Positions 33,088-41,891 of a DNA stretch of 64,000 bases are shown here, piece by piece. The translations under genes and the position numbers were made by a program. Every line of letters starts with the position of its first letter. Positions within the stretch are counted from its first letter, which is position 1. The notes beneath the pieces are model-generated. The model worked only from the letters and a program-made list of their open reading frames with translations, did no database searches and was not told where the DNA came from. The stretch is from Streptomyces pyxinae (GTDB lineage Bacteria > Actinomycetota > Actinomycetes > Streptomycetales > Streptomycetaceae): assembly GCF_024756275.1 (NCBI RefSeq), contig NZ_JANUGQ010000011.1, positions 62,001 through 126,000 of the forward strand, given 5' to 3'.

Positions 33088-36000
33088 TCAGGGGCGGCGG
33101 AAGCGGAGGGTGATCAGCTCGAAGGGGCGGAGGGCCAGGGTGACGGCGGGGCCGTCGGTCCGGAGGGGGGTGGTGGGGGTGACGGGGCGTTCCAGGAGGT
33201 CGGTCGGGGTCACCCCGGCCACCTCGAAACCGGCCGTCAGGATGGCGGTGGCGCGCCCGCCGTGGGCCTCGTGGCAGCGGACCACCACATCGCCGCTGCC
33301 GTCGTCGGCCAGCTTCACGGCGGTGACCACCACCGCCTCGTGGTCCACCGTCACCAGCGGAGCCACCTCCGCGCCGCCGGTGACCGTGCGCTCGGGCAGA
33401 TTGAGCCGGTAGCCCTCGCGTACCGCGTCGCCCACCGTGGCGCCGGGCACCAGGGCGTGCCGGAAGCGGTGGACGCCCTGGTCGGTGTGCGGGTCCGGGA
33501 AGCGCGGGGCGCGCAGCAGGGAGGCCCGGACCGTGGTGGTCGTCCCGCCGTCGGAGGCCCGCACGGTACGGGTGACATCGTGGCCGTAGGTCGAGTCATT
33601 GACCAGGGCGACCCCGAAGCCGGGTTCCTCCAGCTGGATGAAGCGGTGGTTGCACGCCTCGAACTTGGCCGCCTCCCAGCTGGTGTTGGTGTGGGTGGGC
33701 CGGTGAAAGTGGCCGAACTGGGTCTCGGAGGCGTACCGCTCGGCGTGCACATCCAGCGGGAAGGCCAGCTTCAGGAACTTCTCGGTCTCGTGCCAGTCCA
33801 CCTCGGTCTCGATGTCCAGCCGCCCGGCGCCGGGGGCGAGGGTGAGCAGCTGGGTGACCCGGGAGGAGCCGAAGGCGCGGGTGACCCGCACTCCGCCGGC
33901 CGGGTCGCGGACCACGGACTCGGCGCCGGTGAGATCGGTGACCGCGTTGCGGTAGAACTCGTCCACGTCCCAGGCGTCCCACATATTGGGGAAGTCCGGG
34001 TGCAGTTGGAGGAGGTTGGCCGCCGTGCCGGGCGCCACCGCCTCGCGCCCGGCGGTGAGGTCGTACGCCGAGACCACCAGGCCGTCGCCGTCGATCTCCA
34101 CCCGGAGCAGGCCGTTGTCGAGGGTGAAGCCGCCGCCGGGGCGGTCGGTCACGGTGCCGGTGCCGTCACCGGCGGCGACGGCCGCACCACCGGCGGGGAC
34201 GCCGGAGCGGTGGTGGGGGGCGGCGTTGAAGACCAGGGCGCGGTCGCCCTCCCCGGCCAGCGCGCGCTGGGCCGCGCCGATGATCCCGGTCAGCTCCTCC
34301 GCCACCCGGGCGTAGGTCTTCTCGGCCTCGCGGTGCACCCAGGCGATGGACGAGCCGGGCAGGATGTCGTGGAACTGGTAGAGCAGCACCGTCTTCCAGA
34401 TCCGGTCCAGCTCCTCGTACGGATAGCGGGAACCGGTCCGTACGGCGGCGGTGGCGGCCCACAACTCGGCCTCGCGCAGCAAGTGTTCGCTGCGCCGGTT
34501 GCCCTGCTTGGTGCGGGCCTGGCTGGTCAGCGTCCCCCGGTGCAGCTCCAGATACAGTTCACCCACCCAGACCGGCGGTTCCGGGTGCTCCGCCTCGGCC
34601 CGCTCGAAGAACGCGGTGGGCGTCTCCCAGCGGACGGCGGCCGAGCCCTCCAGGTCCCGCAGCCGGGCCGCCTTGGCGACCATCTCCCGGGTGGTGCCGC
34701 CCCCGCCGTCGCCCCAGCCGGTGGGCGCCAGCGAGTGGCGGGCGACGCCCTTGTCCTTGAAGTTCCGTACCGCGTGGGCGATCTCGCTGCCCTTCATCGA
34801 GCAGTTGTAGGTGTCCACCGGCGGGAAGTGGGTGAAGATCCGGGTGCCGTCGATGCCCTCCCAGCGGAAGGTGTGGTGCGGAAAGCGGTTCGTCCGGGAC
34901 CAGGAGATCTTCTGGGTCAGCAGCCACTTGGAGCCGGCCGCCCTGATGATCTGGGGGAGACCCGCCGCGAAACCGAAGGTGTCCGGCAGCCACACCTCCT
35001 CGTTCTCGACGCCGAACTCCTCCAGGAAGAACCGCTTTCCGTGCACGAACTGCCGGGCCATCGCCTCGGAGCCGGGCATATTGGTGTCGGACTCCACCCA
35101 CATGCCGCCCGCCGGGACGAACCGTCCCCCGGCGACGGCGGCCACCACCTTCTCCCACACCTCCGGGCGGTGCTCCTTCACCCACGCCCACTGCTGGGCC
35201 TGGGACATGGCGAAGACGAACTCCGGCTCGTCGGCCAGCAGCGCCGTCATATTGGAGGTGGTACGGGCCACCTTCCGCACCGTCTCGCGCAGCGGCCACA
35301 GCCACGCCGAGTCGATATGGGCATGGCCCACCGCGCTGATCCGGTGGGCGGAGGGGCCGGCCGGGGCGGCGAGCACCCCGGCCAGGCAGTCGCGGGCCGC
35401 GGCGGCCGTCCCGGGCACGTCCTGGAGGTCCACCGCGTCCAGCGCCCGGCCCACCGCGCGCAGGATCTCCCAGCGCCGGGGCGTGTCGGCGGGCAGCTCG
35501 GCCATCAGCTCGCCCAGCACCTCCAGATCCATCACCAGCTGCCACACCGTCTCGTCGAAGACGGCCAGCTCCATCCGGGTCAGGGTGTACTGCGGCTCAC
35601 TGCCCGCCGTCTCCCTGTCCCCGAGGGGAGTCGGCAGAAAGGGGTGGTAGTCCAGGACGACCGGGTTGGAGGCCGCCTCGATCCGCAGCTCCACCCGCTC
35701 CCCGCCCTCGGCGGGCGCGGCGATCCGCACCCACTGGTTGCGCGGGTTGAGGCCTTTCACCGGGGTGCCGTCCGGCCGGTAGACGAGGCCCTCGCACTGG
35801 AAGCCCGGCATGTTCTCGTCGAAGCCCAGGTCGAGCACGGCCTCCACGGTGCGGCCCGCCCACTCCGCCGGCACGGTCCCGGTGACCCGGAACCAACTGG
35901 TGCCCCAGGGCGCGCCCCACCGGCTGCCGACCGCGATCGGCTCGGTGGGCGCGGCCAGGCCCTCGGCGACCGGGACCGGCTCACCGGGGGCGTGCCAGAC

Positions 36001-36102
36001 CGACACCTCCAGCGGGACGGAGAGCGGGTACACGGCCGGGCGGACGCGCTCGTCCAGGACCCGCTTGAGACGGGCTTCGACCAGGGTGCGGTCATCGTGC
36101 AT
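33088..36102 (-). CDS. GH38 alpha-mannosidase (1004 aa)
   Basis: The catalytic domain contains AVGHAHIDSAWLWPLRE (His260, His262, Asp264 region binding zinc). It also has MWVESDTNMPGSEAMARQF with the nucleophile Asp and FPHHTFRWEGIDGTRIFTHFP. The N-terminal 250 residues are the usual beta-rich domain of bacterial GH38 and the C-terminal 370 form the family's beta-sandwich. No signal peptide is present, so it acts in the cytosol on imported mannosides or oligomannose. Its start overlaps the GH85 gene end by 11 bases. Confidence 0.95.
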   Translation of the reverse strand: MHDDRTLVEARLKRVLDERVRPAVYPLSVPLEVSVWHAPGEPVPVAEGLAAPTEPIAVGSRWGAPWGTSWFRVTGTVPAEWAGRTVEAVLDLGFDENMPGFQCEGLVYRPDGTPVKGLNPRNQWVRIAAPAEGGERVELRIEAASNPVVLDYHPFLPTPLGDRETAGSEPQYTLTRMELAVFDETVWQLVMDLEVLGELMAELPADTPRRWEILRAVGRALDAVDLQDVPGTAAAARDCLAGVLAAPAGPSAHRISAVGHAHIDSAWLWPLRETVRKVARTTSNMTALLADEPEFVFAMSQAQQWAWVKEHRPEVWEKVVAAVAGGRFVPAGGMWVESDTNMPGSEAMARQFVHGKRFFLEEFGVENEEVWLPDTFGFAAGLPQIIRAAGSKWLLTQKISWSRTNRFPHHTFRWEGIDGTRIFTHFPPVDTYNCSMKGSEIAHAVRNFKDKGVARHSLAPTGWGDGGGGTTREMVAKAARLRDLEGSAAVRWETPTAFFERAEAEHPEPPVWVGELYLELHRGTLTSQARTKQGNRRSEHLLREAELWAATAAVRTGSRYPYEELDRIWKTVLLYQFHDILPGSSIAWVHREAEKTYARVAEELTGIIGAAQRALAGEGDRALVFNAAPHHRSGVPAGGAAVAAGDGTGTVTDRPGGGFTLDNGLLRVEIDGDGLVVSAYDLTAGREAVAPGTAANLLQLHPDFPNMWDAWDVDEFYRNAVTDLTGAESVVRDPAGGVRVTRAFGSSRVTQLLTLAPGAGRLDIETEVDWHETEKFLKLAFPLDVHAERYASETQFGHFHRPTHTNTSWEAAKFEACNHRFIQLEEPGFGVALVNDSTYGHDVTRTVRASDGGTTTTVRASLLRAPRFPDPHTDQGVHRFRHALVPGATVGDAVREGYRLNLPERTVTGGAEVAPLVTVDHEAVVVTAVKLADDGSGDVVVRCHEAHGGRATAILTAGFEVAGVTPTDLLERPVTPTTPLRTDGPAVTLALRPFELITLRFRRP

Positions 36103-38236
36103 GGGTGCGGCCTTCGGTGTGAGGGTGAGCGTCAGTGCGGGGGTGCGTGTCGGTGTCGGGGTGGGTCCCGGCGGTCCGGGGGTGGGTGGTGGTCGCGGGG
36201 GCCGAGGCGGTGAAGTACGGGCCGACCGCCCGCACTTCGAACCGTACGCCGCTCTCGCCCGGCAGCGGGGTGAGGCCGGCCGGCGCGTACGCCCGCTGCC
36301 GGGTGGCGCCCAGGAAGCGCCGGCCGCCGTCCGGGAGCAGCCGGTGCACGGTGTACTGGCGGGCGCCCGGCACGGCGTCCCAGCCGAGCCGTACGACCCC
36401 GCCGCCGGCGCCGGTCACCCGGAGCCCGGTGGGCGCGGCCGGCGGCCGGACCGGTGAGCCGTCCCGCACCATCAGGGCGCCCAGCCGCCAGGCGGCCCCG
36501 CCCCGGGCGGTGAGCCGGACACCGAGGGCCCGGACCGTCCCGGCCGCGCCGAGCCGCACCGTGCTGGTGGTCCAGCCGGCCCGGCCGCCTCCCTGCAGGG
36601 TGGCGACGGGCAGACAGGTGTACGGGACCGGGTCGCCGGGCCGGGCGGGTTCCCGGGTGGCGACGGCCAGTTCGACGGTGACCGCCCCGGTGTCCGCCCG
36701 GTGCGTCAGCTCCACCACCGCCCCGGCGGGCAGCGGCAGCCGGGTGGTGAAGAGGTCCAGGGTGGCCGGGGCGTCGAAGGCGCCCCGGACCAGCAGACTG
36801 CTGCCGCCCCGCCAGGCGTCCGTGAAGTCGAAGCCCACCTCGGGCCGGCGGCCGGAGGTGCGTACCGTCCAGCGGCGGCCGGGCAGTTGGTCCTGGAGGC
36901 CCAGGTGGTTCCAGGCACTGTCGGAGGTGACGGCGCCGTCCTCGTACCAGCGCAGCCCGTGCCCGGTGTTGAAGGTGGTCGCGAAGGGCAGTCCGGTCAC
37001 CGCCGAGCGGTCGGCCACGGCGGTGGCGGGCGCCCGCCAGGGGTCGGCCGGGTCCGGCCGGGCCGGGTCGGCCGAACGTCCGGTCCAGAAGCGGTCGTCG
37101 GCGGTGTGGAACTCGGCGGGACCCGCGCCGGACGGCAGCTGGTGGAAGGTCCACTCGGGGCGGTAGAAGGCGTACGAGGTGGTGGCCGGCTTTCCGTCGG
37201 GCAGGATCGCGCCCCAGTCCACCCGGGTGTTCCAGCCGCCCGACTCCACGTCCACCCCGGCCGAGAGCTGGTACCGGTCCCGGCCCAGCCGCCCGGCCAG
37301 ATCGGCCGAGGAGGCGAGGGTGCCCGGCGTCCAGCGGAAGTCCAGGAACATCGAGTCGGCCTGCTCGAAGAACGCCTGGTTGCGGGAGTTGAGCGCGCCC
37401 TGCCAGGAGACCGAGCCCTGCACCGTCAGGGCGTCGTACCAGGTGACCCGGAGCCCGGCGGCGGCCGACCGGCGCTTCAGCTCGGTGACGAAGGCCACCA
37501 TGGCGGTGCCGAGCGCTGCGTCCCCGCCGCTGGTCTCGGCGTTGATGAACCAGCCGTCGAAACCCAGCACGGTGGCCGCCTCCACCAGCTTGGCGGCGAG
37601 CGGGAATCCGCCGGCCGCGTCCCGCTGCACCAGGTCCCGGGTCCACTGGAGCCTGCCGCCGTAGGCGACCGGCGGCAGGAAGACGGTGCCGAGCACCGGC
37701 ACCCCGTTCTGGTGCGCGGCGTCCACCACCGGCGCGGTCGGCGCCAGGATCAGTCCCTCGCCCGACGAACCGCCCCAGAAGACCAGTTCGTCCAGGAGCG
37801 ACCAGTGGACGGGGGAGTAGGAGGCGGCGGTGGGACCGCCCTGCGCCGGGTGCGAGGAGGTCGGACCGAAGGAGACCAGGCTCTGGATCCGGGCCTGGCC
37901 CGCCCGCGCCGAGGGATGGGCGGCGACCGGGGTGAACCGGGGTGCCAGCGGGGTGGCGGACCGGTTGAACTCCAGGTCGGGTTCGTCGGCGGGGCGCCAG
38001 CTCTTCAGGCTCCGCCAGGTGATGCCCGTGCCCGGCGTGCCCTCCGGCAGTGAGTCCGGGTACCAGTAGAGGGCGTACGGCGGGGTGTCGGGTGCGGCGG
38101 CGGCCCCTGCTCCGGCCCGGGCCGCCTGCGCGGTGGCGGCCGTCGCGGCCGGGCCGGGGAGGCCCAGCAGGGCGGTGGCGGCCCCGGCCCCGAGGACCAG
38201 GGTGCGCCGGCTCGGGTGGTGCGGAGACTGGTTCAT
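36092..38236 (-). CDS. GH85 endo-beta-N-acetylglucosaminidase, Tat-exported
   Basis: A twin-arginine signal (PSRRTLVLGAGAATALLG, residues 8-25) precedes a GH85 domain. NAE at 232-234 matches the family's N-x-E catalytic pair (Asn232 orients the oxazoline, Glu234 is the acid/base). Other signatures are YALYWYPDSLPEG, FGPTSSHPAQGG and the SWQGALN segment. Residues about 610-690 form a fibronectin-like domain (PPAAPTGLRVTGAGG) and the tail is His/Thr-rich. The enzyme would cut between the two GlcNAc residues of N-glycans outside the cell. It overlaps the GH5-like gene by four bases. Confidence 0.95.
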   Translation of the reverse strand: MNQSPHHPSRRTLVLGAGAATALLGLPGPAATAATAQAARAGAGAAAAPDTPPYALYWYPDSLPEGTPGTGITWRSLKSWRPADEPDLEFNRSATPLAPRFTPVAAHPSARAGQARIQSLVSFGPTSSHPAQGGPTAASYSPVHWSLLDELVFWGGSSGEGLILAPTAPVVDAAHQNGVPVLGTVFLPPVAYGGRLQWTRDLVQRDAAGGFPLAAKLVEAATVLGFDGWFINAETSGGDAALGTAMVAFVTELKRRSAAAGLRVTWYDALTVQGSVSWQGALNSRNQAFFEQADSMFLDFRWTPGTLASSADLAGRLGRDRYQLSAGVDVESGGWNTRVDWGAILPDGKPATTSYAFYRPEWTFHQLPSGAGPAEFHTADDRFWTGRSADPARPDPADPWRAPATAVADRSAVTGLPFATTFNTGHGLRWYEDGAVTSDSAWNHLGLQDQLPGRRWTVRTSGRRPEVGFDFTDAWRGGSSLLVRGAFDAPATLDLFTTRLPLPAGAVVELTHRADTGAVTVELAVATREPARPGDPVPYTCLPVATLQGGGRAGWTTSTVRLGAAGTVRALGVRLTARGGAAWRLGALMVRDGSPVRPPAAPTGLRVTGAGGGVVRLGWDAVPGARQYTVHRLLPDGGRRFLGATRQRAYAPAGLTPLPGESGVRFEVRAVGPYFTASAPATTTHPRTAGTHPDTDTHPRTDAHPHTEGRTHAR

Positions 38237-39591
38237 GAGGACTCCGTACTCTGCGTGAAGGGAACGGCGGACGGAACGGCGGTGGGGACGGCCGGGCGAA
38301 GGGCCGGGGAGTCGACGGGGCGGGCGGTGGCGGAGCGGCCGAGGACCGCCTCCGGGGTGACGGTCTCGGTGATCCCGCGCGCGGCCAGATGGGCCGGGTC
38401 TCCGGCCCGGCTCGCCAGCACGGTGGTGGGCCGGGCGCCGTCGGCGCTGAGCCGGGCGAACGCCTCGAAGACCGGGCCACCGGGCGCGCAGACCGAGCGG
38501 CGTGGGGCGGTCTCGTCGTCCCCCGCGTCCACCACCAGCGCGGTGGTACGGGGGGCCGGGGCGGCGGCCGGCCGGGCGCGCCGCTCGCGGACGAACTCCG
38601 CCAGCACCGCACCGGCCGGCTTGAGCACCCCCTCGCTGGTGAACAGCCCGAGCCCGTATTCCAGTTCGGGGAAGTCGGCCAGCTCCCGGGAGACGTCGTG
38701 CGAGCACCACCAGGTGACGCCCCACAGATCCGGACAGTCCAGGGCGTGGGTGACGGTGGCCCGGGTGAACCCGGCGGCGTGCTCGGGCGGCACCAGCGGC
38801 GCCGGCGCTCCCACCTCCTGGAGCCAGACCGGCCGGGCGGGATCGGTGGCCCACGCCTTGGACAGCTCCACCAGATAGGCGGCATGGTGCTCGGTGGCGG
38901 CGCCGGTACGGCCGTGCAGCTGCGCCGTACCGTTGAAGACCCAGGAGTGGACGGCGGTCACCGCGCCCAGCCGGGCCGCCTGGGCGGGGGTGAACGGCTG
39001 GTCGTCCTGGTACCAGACGGCGTCGTACTCGGCGTGCAGATGGAGCCGGTCCGGCGCGCCCTCGGCACAGGCGGCGAGCATCCGCTCCAGCCAGCGGCCG
39101 GTCTCCTCCGGGGTCGCCGGGTCGGGGTCGGGGTGCGGCGGGGCGGCGAACTGGGCGATCTCGTTGCCGACCGTCATGCCGAGGAAGTTCGGCCGGCCGG
39201 CCAGCGCGGCGGCGAGGGTACGGAGATAGTGCGCCTCGCCGTCCACCACCTCCGGGTCGGTGAAGAGGTTGCGCCGGTGCCAGGTGCGGGTCCAGGCGGG
39301 CAGGAAGTCGAAGCTGGAGAGATGGCCCTGGAGCCCGTCCGTGTTGACGTCAAGACCGCGCTCGGCCGCCGCGTCGACCAGGGCGACGAGCTGTTCCACG
39401 GCGCGCGGGCGGACCAGGGCCCGGTTGGGCTGGAAGTAGGGCCAGAGCGGGAAGACCCGGATGTGGTCCATCCCGAGCCCGGCGATGGCGTCGAGATCGG
39501 CGCGCACCGAGTCCAGGTCGAAGTCGAGCCAGTGGTGGAACCACCCCTGGCGGGGCGTGTAGTTGACACCGAAGCGGACGGCAGGGGGCAT
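38233..39591 (-). CDS. GH5-like (beta-mannosidase/mannanase-type) glycosidase
   Basis: This 452-residue clan-A glycosidase has acid/base Glu144 in VGNEIAQF and nucleophile Glu259 in VWLQEVGAP, separated as in GH5. Surrounding residues (VNYTPRQGWFHHW, MDHIRVFPLWPYFQPN, WWCSHDVS) resemble uncharacterised actinobacterial 'cellulase family' proteins. No signal peptide is seen. With GH85 and GH38 beside it, removal of the core beta-mannose from N-glycans is a sensible guess. Specificity is unproven. The last 110 residues are a domain of unknown role ending in a Pro/Ser tail. Confidence 0.82.
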   Translation of the reverse strand: MPPAVRFGVNYTPRQGWFHHWLDFDLDSVRADLDAIAGLGMDHIRVFPLWPYFQPNRALVRPRAVEQLVALVDAAAERGLDVNTDGLQGHLSSFDFLPAWTRTWHRRNLFTDPEVVDGEAHYLRTLAAALAGRPNFLGMTVGNEIAQFAAPPHPDPDPATPEETGRWLERMLAACAEGAPDRLHLHAEYDAVWYQDDQPFTPAQAARLGAVTAVHSWVFNGTAQLHGRTGAATEHHAAYLVELSKAWATDPARPVWLQEVGAPAPLVPPEHAAGFTRATVTHALDCPDLWGVTWWCSHDVSRELADFPELEYGLGLFTSEGVLKPAGAVLAEFVRERRARPAAAPAPRTTALVVDAGDDETAPRRSVCAPGGPVFEAFARLSADGARPTTVLASRAGDPAHLAARGITETVTPEAVLGRSATARPVDSPALRPAVPTAVPSAVPFTQSTESS

Positions 39592-39945
39592 GAGGGTCCC
39601 GGTTCTGGTCGGGTGCTGTCGGAGGGCCGGCCGGGGTGGCCGGCGCTGGTGTCGGGGCTTCCGGCCGGGTGGTGGCGTACGGGCCTCCGCCGGACGGTGC
39701 GGTACGGGCCTCCGCCTCGGCCGGGTGGTGGCGCGGGGCCCCGGCCGGGCGGCGGCGTACGGGCTTGGGGGCGGGCGGCGGCGTACCGGTCTGCGGTCGG
39801 GCTCCCGGCCGGGCGGCCGGCGGGGCCGTACCGGTCTCCCCAGGGGCGTACGGGCCTTCGCCGGACGGCGGCCGTACGGTTCCCCGGGGCACTGGCCGTA
39901 CGGGCCGCCGCCGAACGGTGGCCGTACGCCTGTGGCGGGTGGCGG
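39592..39945. repeat. Repeat-rich noncoding gap
   Basis: This 354-base gap holds no gene. It is filled with degenerate direct and inverted copies of GTACGGGCC/GCCGTACGG, a TACGGGCCTCCGCC duplication and two copies of GGCCGGGTGGTGGCG. It may be a decayed tandem repeat between the glycosidase and transporter genes. Confidence 0.6.
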
Positions 39946-40944
39946 TCAGCCCTTGACCGCGCCCTCGCCGACTCCGCGGAAGAACAGCCGCTGGAGACAG
40001 ACGAAGAGCAGGATCAGCGGTGCCACCGCGATGATCGCGCCGGCCGCGACCAGCCGGGGGTCGTTGGAGAAGGTGCCGTGCAGGTAGTTGAGCCCCACGG
40101 TGAGGGTGAATCTGGACGAGTCGCTGAGCACGATCAGCGGCCAGAGGAAGTCGTCCCAGGCGCCCATGAAGGCGAAGATCGCGACCACCGCCAGTGTCCC
40201 CCGCACGGCGGGCAGGGCGATCCTGGTGAACCGCTGCCAGGCGTTGGCCCCGTCCATGAGCGCCGCCTCGTCCACCTCGACCGGGAGATTGAGGAAGGCG
40301 TTCCGCATCAGCAGGACGTTCATCGCGCCGACGCAGCCGGGCAGCACCACCCCCAGCAGGGTGTTGTTGAGGTGCAGTTCCCGCATGGTCTGGAACTGGG
40401 CGATGATGATGCCCTCCACCGGGACCAGCATCGCCACGATGAACACCAGGGTCAGCAGTCCGCGCCCCCGGTAGCGGAGCCGGGCGAGGGTGTAGCCGGC
40501 GAGCGCGGCGCCCACGCAGTTGGTCAGCACACTGGCGACCGCCACCAGCAGTGAGTTGAGCGCGTAGTCCCACACCGGGATGGTGTCCGCGACCCGGGCG
40601 TAGTTGTGCAGGGTGGGGTCGGCCGGGAGGAAGGACGGCGGCGAGCTGTAGATGTCCTCGGTGGGACCCTTGAGCGAGGTGGAGAGCTGCCAGAGGAACG
40701 GGCCCACGGTCAGCAGCAGCACGCCGAGGAGCAGGACGTACCGTCCGGCCAGCGCCCCGGCCGTGATCCGGCGGCCGTCCCCGTCGGTGAACCGGGGCCC
40801 CTTCCGCCGGGCGGCCTCCGGGCCCGGCCGGCGGCCCCCGGTGGCGCCGCCCCGTTCGCCGGCCGGACCGGACGGGCCCGGACGGCGGCGGGCGGTCGCG
40901 GGAGCCGGCGGGGGAGCGGAAGCGGGCGTGGGAGCGGTGGTCAC
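39946..40944 (-). CDS. ABC sugar transporter permease (MalG type)
   Basis: The 332-residue membrane protein has an N-terminal disordered Pro/Arg-rich stretch of about 65 residues and six helices. The EAA loop reads EAALMDGANAWQRFTRIALP, as in MalG-type permeases. The start is GTG 40944, overlapping the upstream permease stop (GTGA), with GGAGG nearby; longer frames run into that gene in the wrong frame. It forms the translocation pore with the next gene. No ATPase gene is present, so a shared MsiK-type ATPase is probably used, as is usual in Streptomyces. Confidence 0.93.
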   Translation of the reverse strand: MTTAPTPASAPPPAPATARRRPGPSGPAGERGGATGGRRPGPEAARRKGPRFTDGDGRRITAGALAGRYVLLLGVLLLTVGPFLWQLSTSLKGPTEDIYSSPPSFLPADPTLHNYARVADTIPVWDYALNSLLVAVASVLTNCVGAALAGYTLARLRYRGRGLLTLVFIVAMLVPVEGIIIAQFQTMRELHLNNTLLGVVLPGCVGAMNVLLMRNAFLNLPVEVDEAALMDGANAWQRFTRIALPAVRGTLAVVAIFAFMGAWDDFLWPLIVLSDSSRFTLTVGLNYLHGTFSNDPRLVAAGAIIAVAPLILLFVCLQRLFFRGVGEGAVKG

Positions 40945-41873
40945 GCGTCCTCCTTCCGGCCCGCGCGCAGCACGATCAGCATCAGCGCGAGGGTGATGAC
41001 GAAGACCACGACGGAGAGCGCGGAGGCGTACCCCACCCGTCCGGTGAGGCCGGTGCCGGTGCGCTGGACCAGCATGACCAGGGTGGTGTCCTCGCCCGCC
41101 GGGCCGCCGGTGGGGCCGGCCAGCAGATACACCTCGGAGAACACCTTGAAGGCGGCGACCGAGGAGAGGGCACCCACCAGCACCATGGTGGAGCGCACCG
41201 CCGGCACGGTGACGGCGAGGAAGCGGCGCACCGGACCGGCGCCGTCCACGGCGGCGGCCTCGTGCAGTTCGCGCGGCACATTGGCGAGCGCCGACAGGTA
41301 AATGATCATGTAGTAACCGAGCCCCTTCCACACCGTGACGAACATGGCGCTCAGCAGCAACAGCCACTGGTCGCTGAGAAAGCCGACCTTGCCGATGCCC
41401 ACGGTCTCCAGGAGCGAGTTGACCAGCCCCCGGTCGTCCAGCAGCCAGACCCAGATCAGACCGACCACCACGACGGAGGCGACCACCGGGGTGTAGAAGG
41501 CACCGCGGAAGAAGGTGATCCCGGGGATCTGCCGCCGCACCAGGAGCGCCAGCAACAGCGGCAGCAGCACCAGCGCGGGCACCACGCCCACCAGGTAGAG
41601 CACACTGTTGCGCAGCGCGGTCCAGAACACCGGATCGCGCGCCATCTCCTGGAAGTTGGCCGCGCCCACCCACTGGCCCGCGACCAGGGTGCGGCGGTCG
41701 GTGAAGGCGTTGGCGACGGTCGAGCCGAAGGGATACAGCACGAAGGCGGCGGCGACGGCCAGTCCGGGCAGCGCGAACAACCAGGGTGTGAAGGGAAGAT
41801 GGCGCCGGATCCGCGAGACGCGGCCGGCCGGGGGCCCGGTGGTGGTGGGCGTGGCGGCGGTGGGCGTGGTCAT
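40941..41873 (-). CDS. ABC sugar transporter permease (MalF type)
   Basis: The 310-residue protein has six hydrophobic helices beginning FTPWLFALPGLAVAAAFVLYPFGS. The EAA loop reads ELHEAAAVDGAGPVRRFLAVTVP. The TFFRGAFYTPVVASVVVVGLIWVWLL stretch is typical of MalF/UgpA permeases (longest contiguous match kept short here: FYTPVVASVVVVG). It pairs with the adjacent MalG-type permease and lies 18 bases after the binding-protein gene. Confidence 0.93.
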   Translation of the reverse strand: MTTPTAATPTTTGPPAGRVSRIRRHLPFTPWLFALPGLAVAAAFVLYPFGSTVANAFTDRRTLVAGQWVGAANFQEMARDPVFWTALRNSVLYLVGVVPALVLLPLLLALLVRRQIPGITFFRGAFYTPVVASVVVVGLIWVWLLDDRGLVNSLLETVGIGKVGFLSDQWLLLLSAMFVTVWKGLGYYMIIYLSALANVPRELHEAAAVDGAGPVRRFLAVTVPAVRSTMVLVGALSSVAAFKVFSEVYLLAGPTGGPAGEDTTLVMLVQRTGTGLTGRVGYASALSVVVFVITLALMLIVLRAGRKEDA

Positions 41874-41891
41874 CGTGGCACTCCCGGGGCG

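Noticed and set aside
33262..36213. 983-codon plus-strand frame opposite GH38
   Set aside because: It is the antisense shadow of the GH38 gene with low-complexity Gly/Val/His/Arg composition and no recognisable motif.
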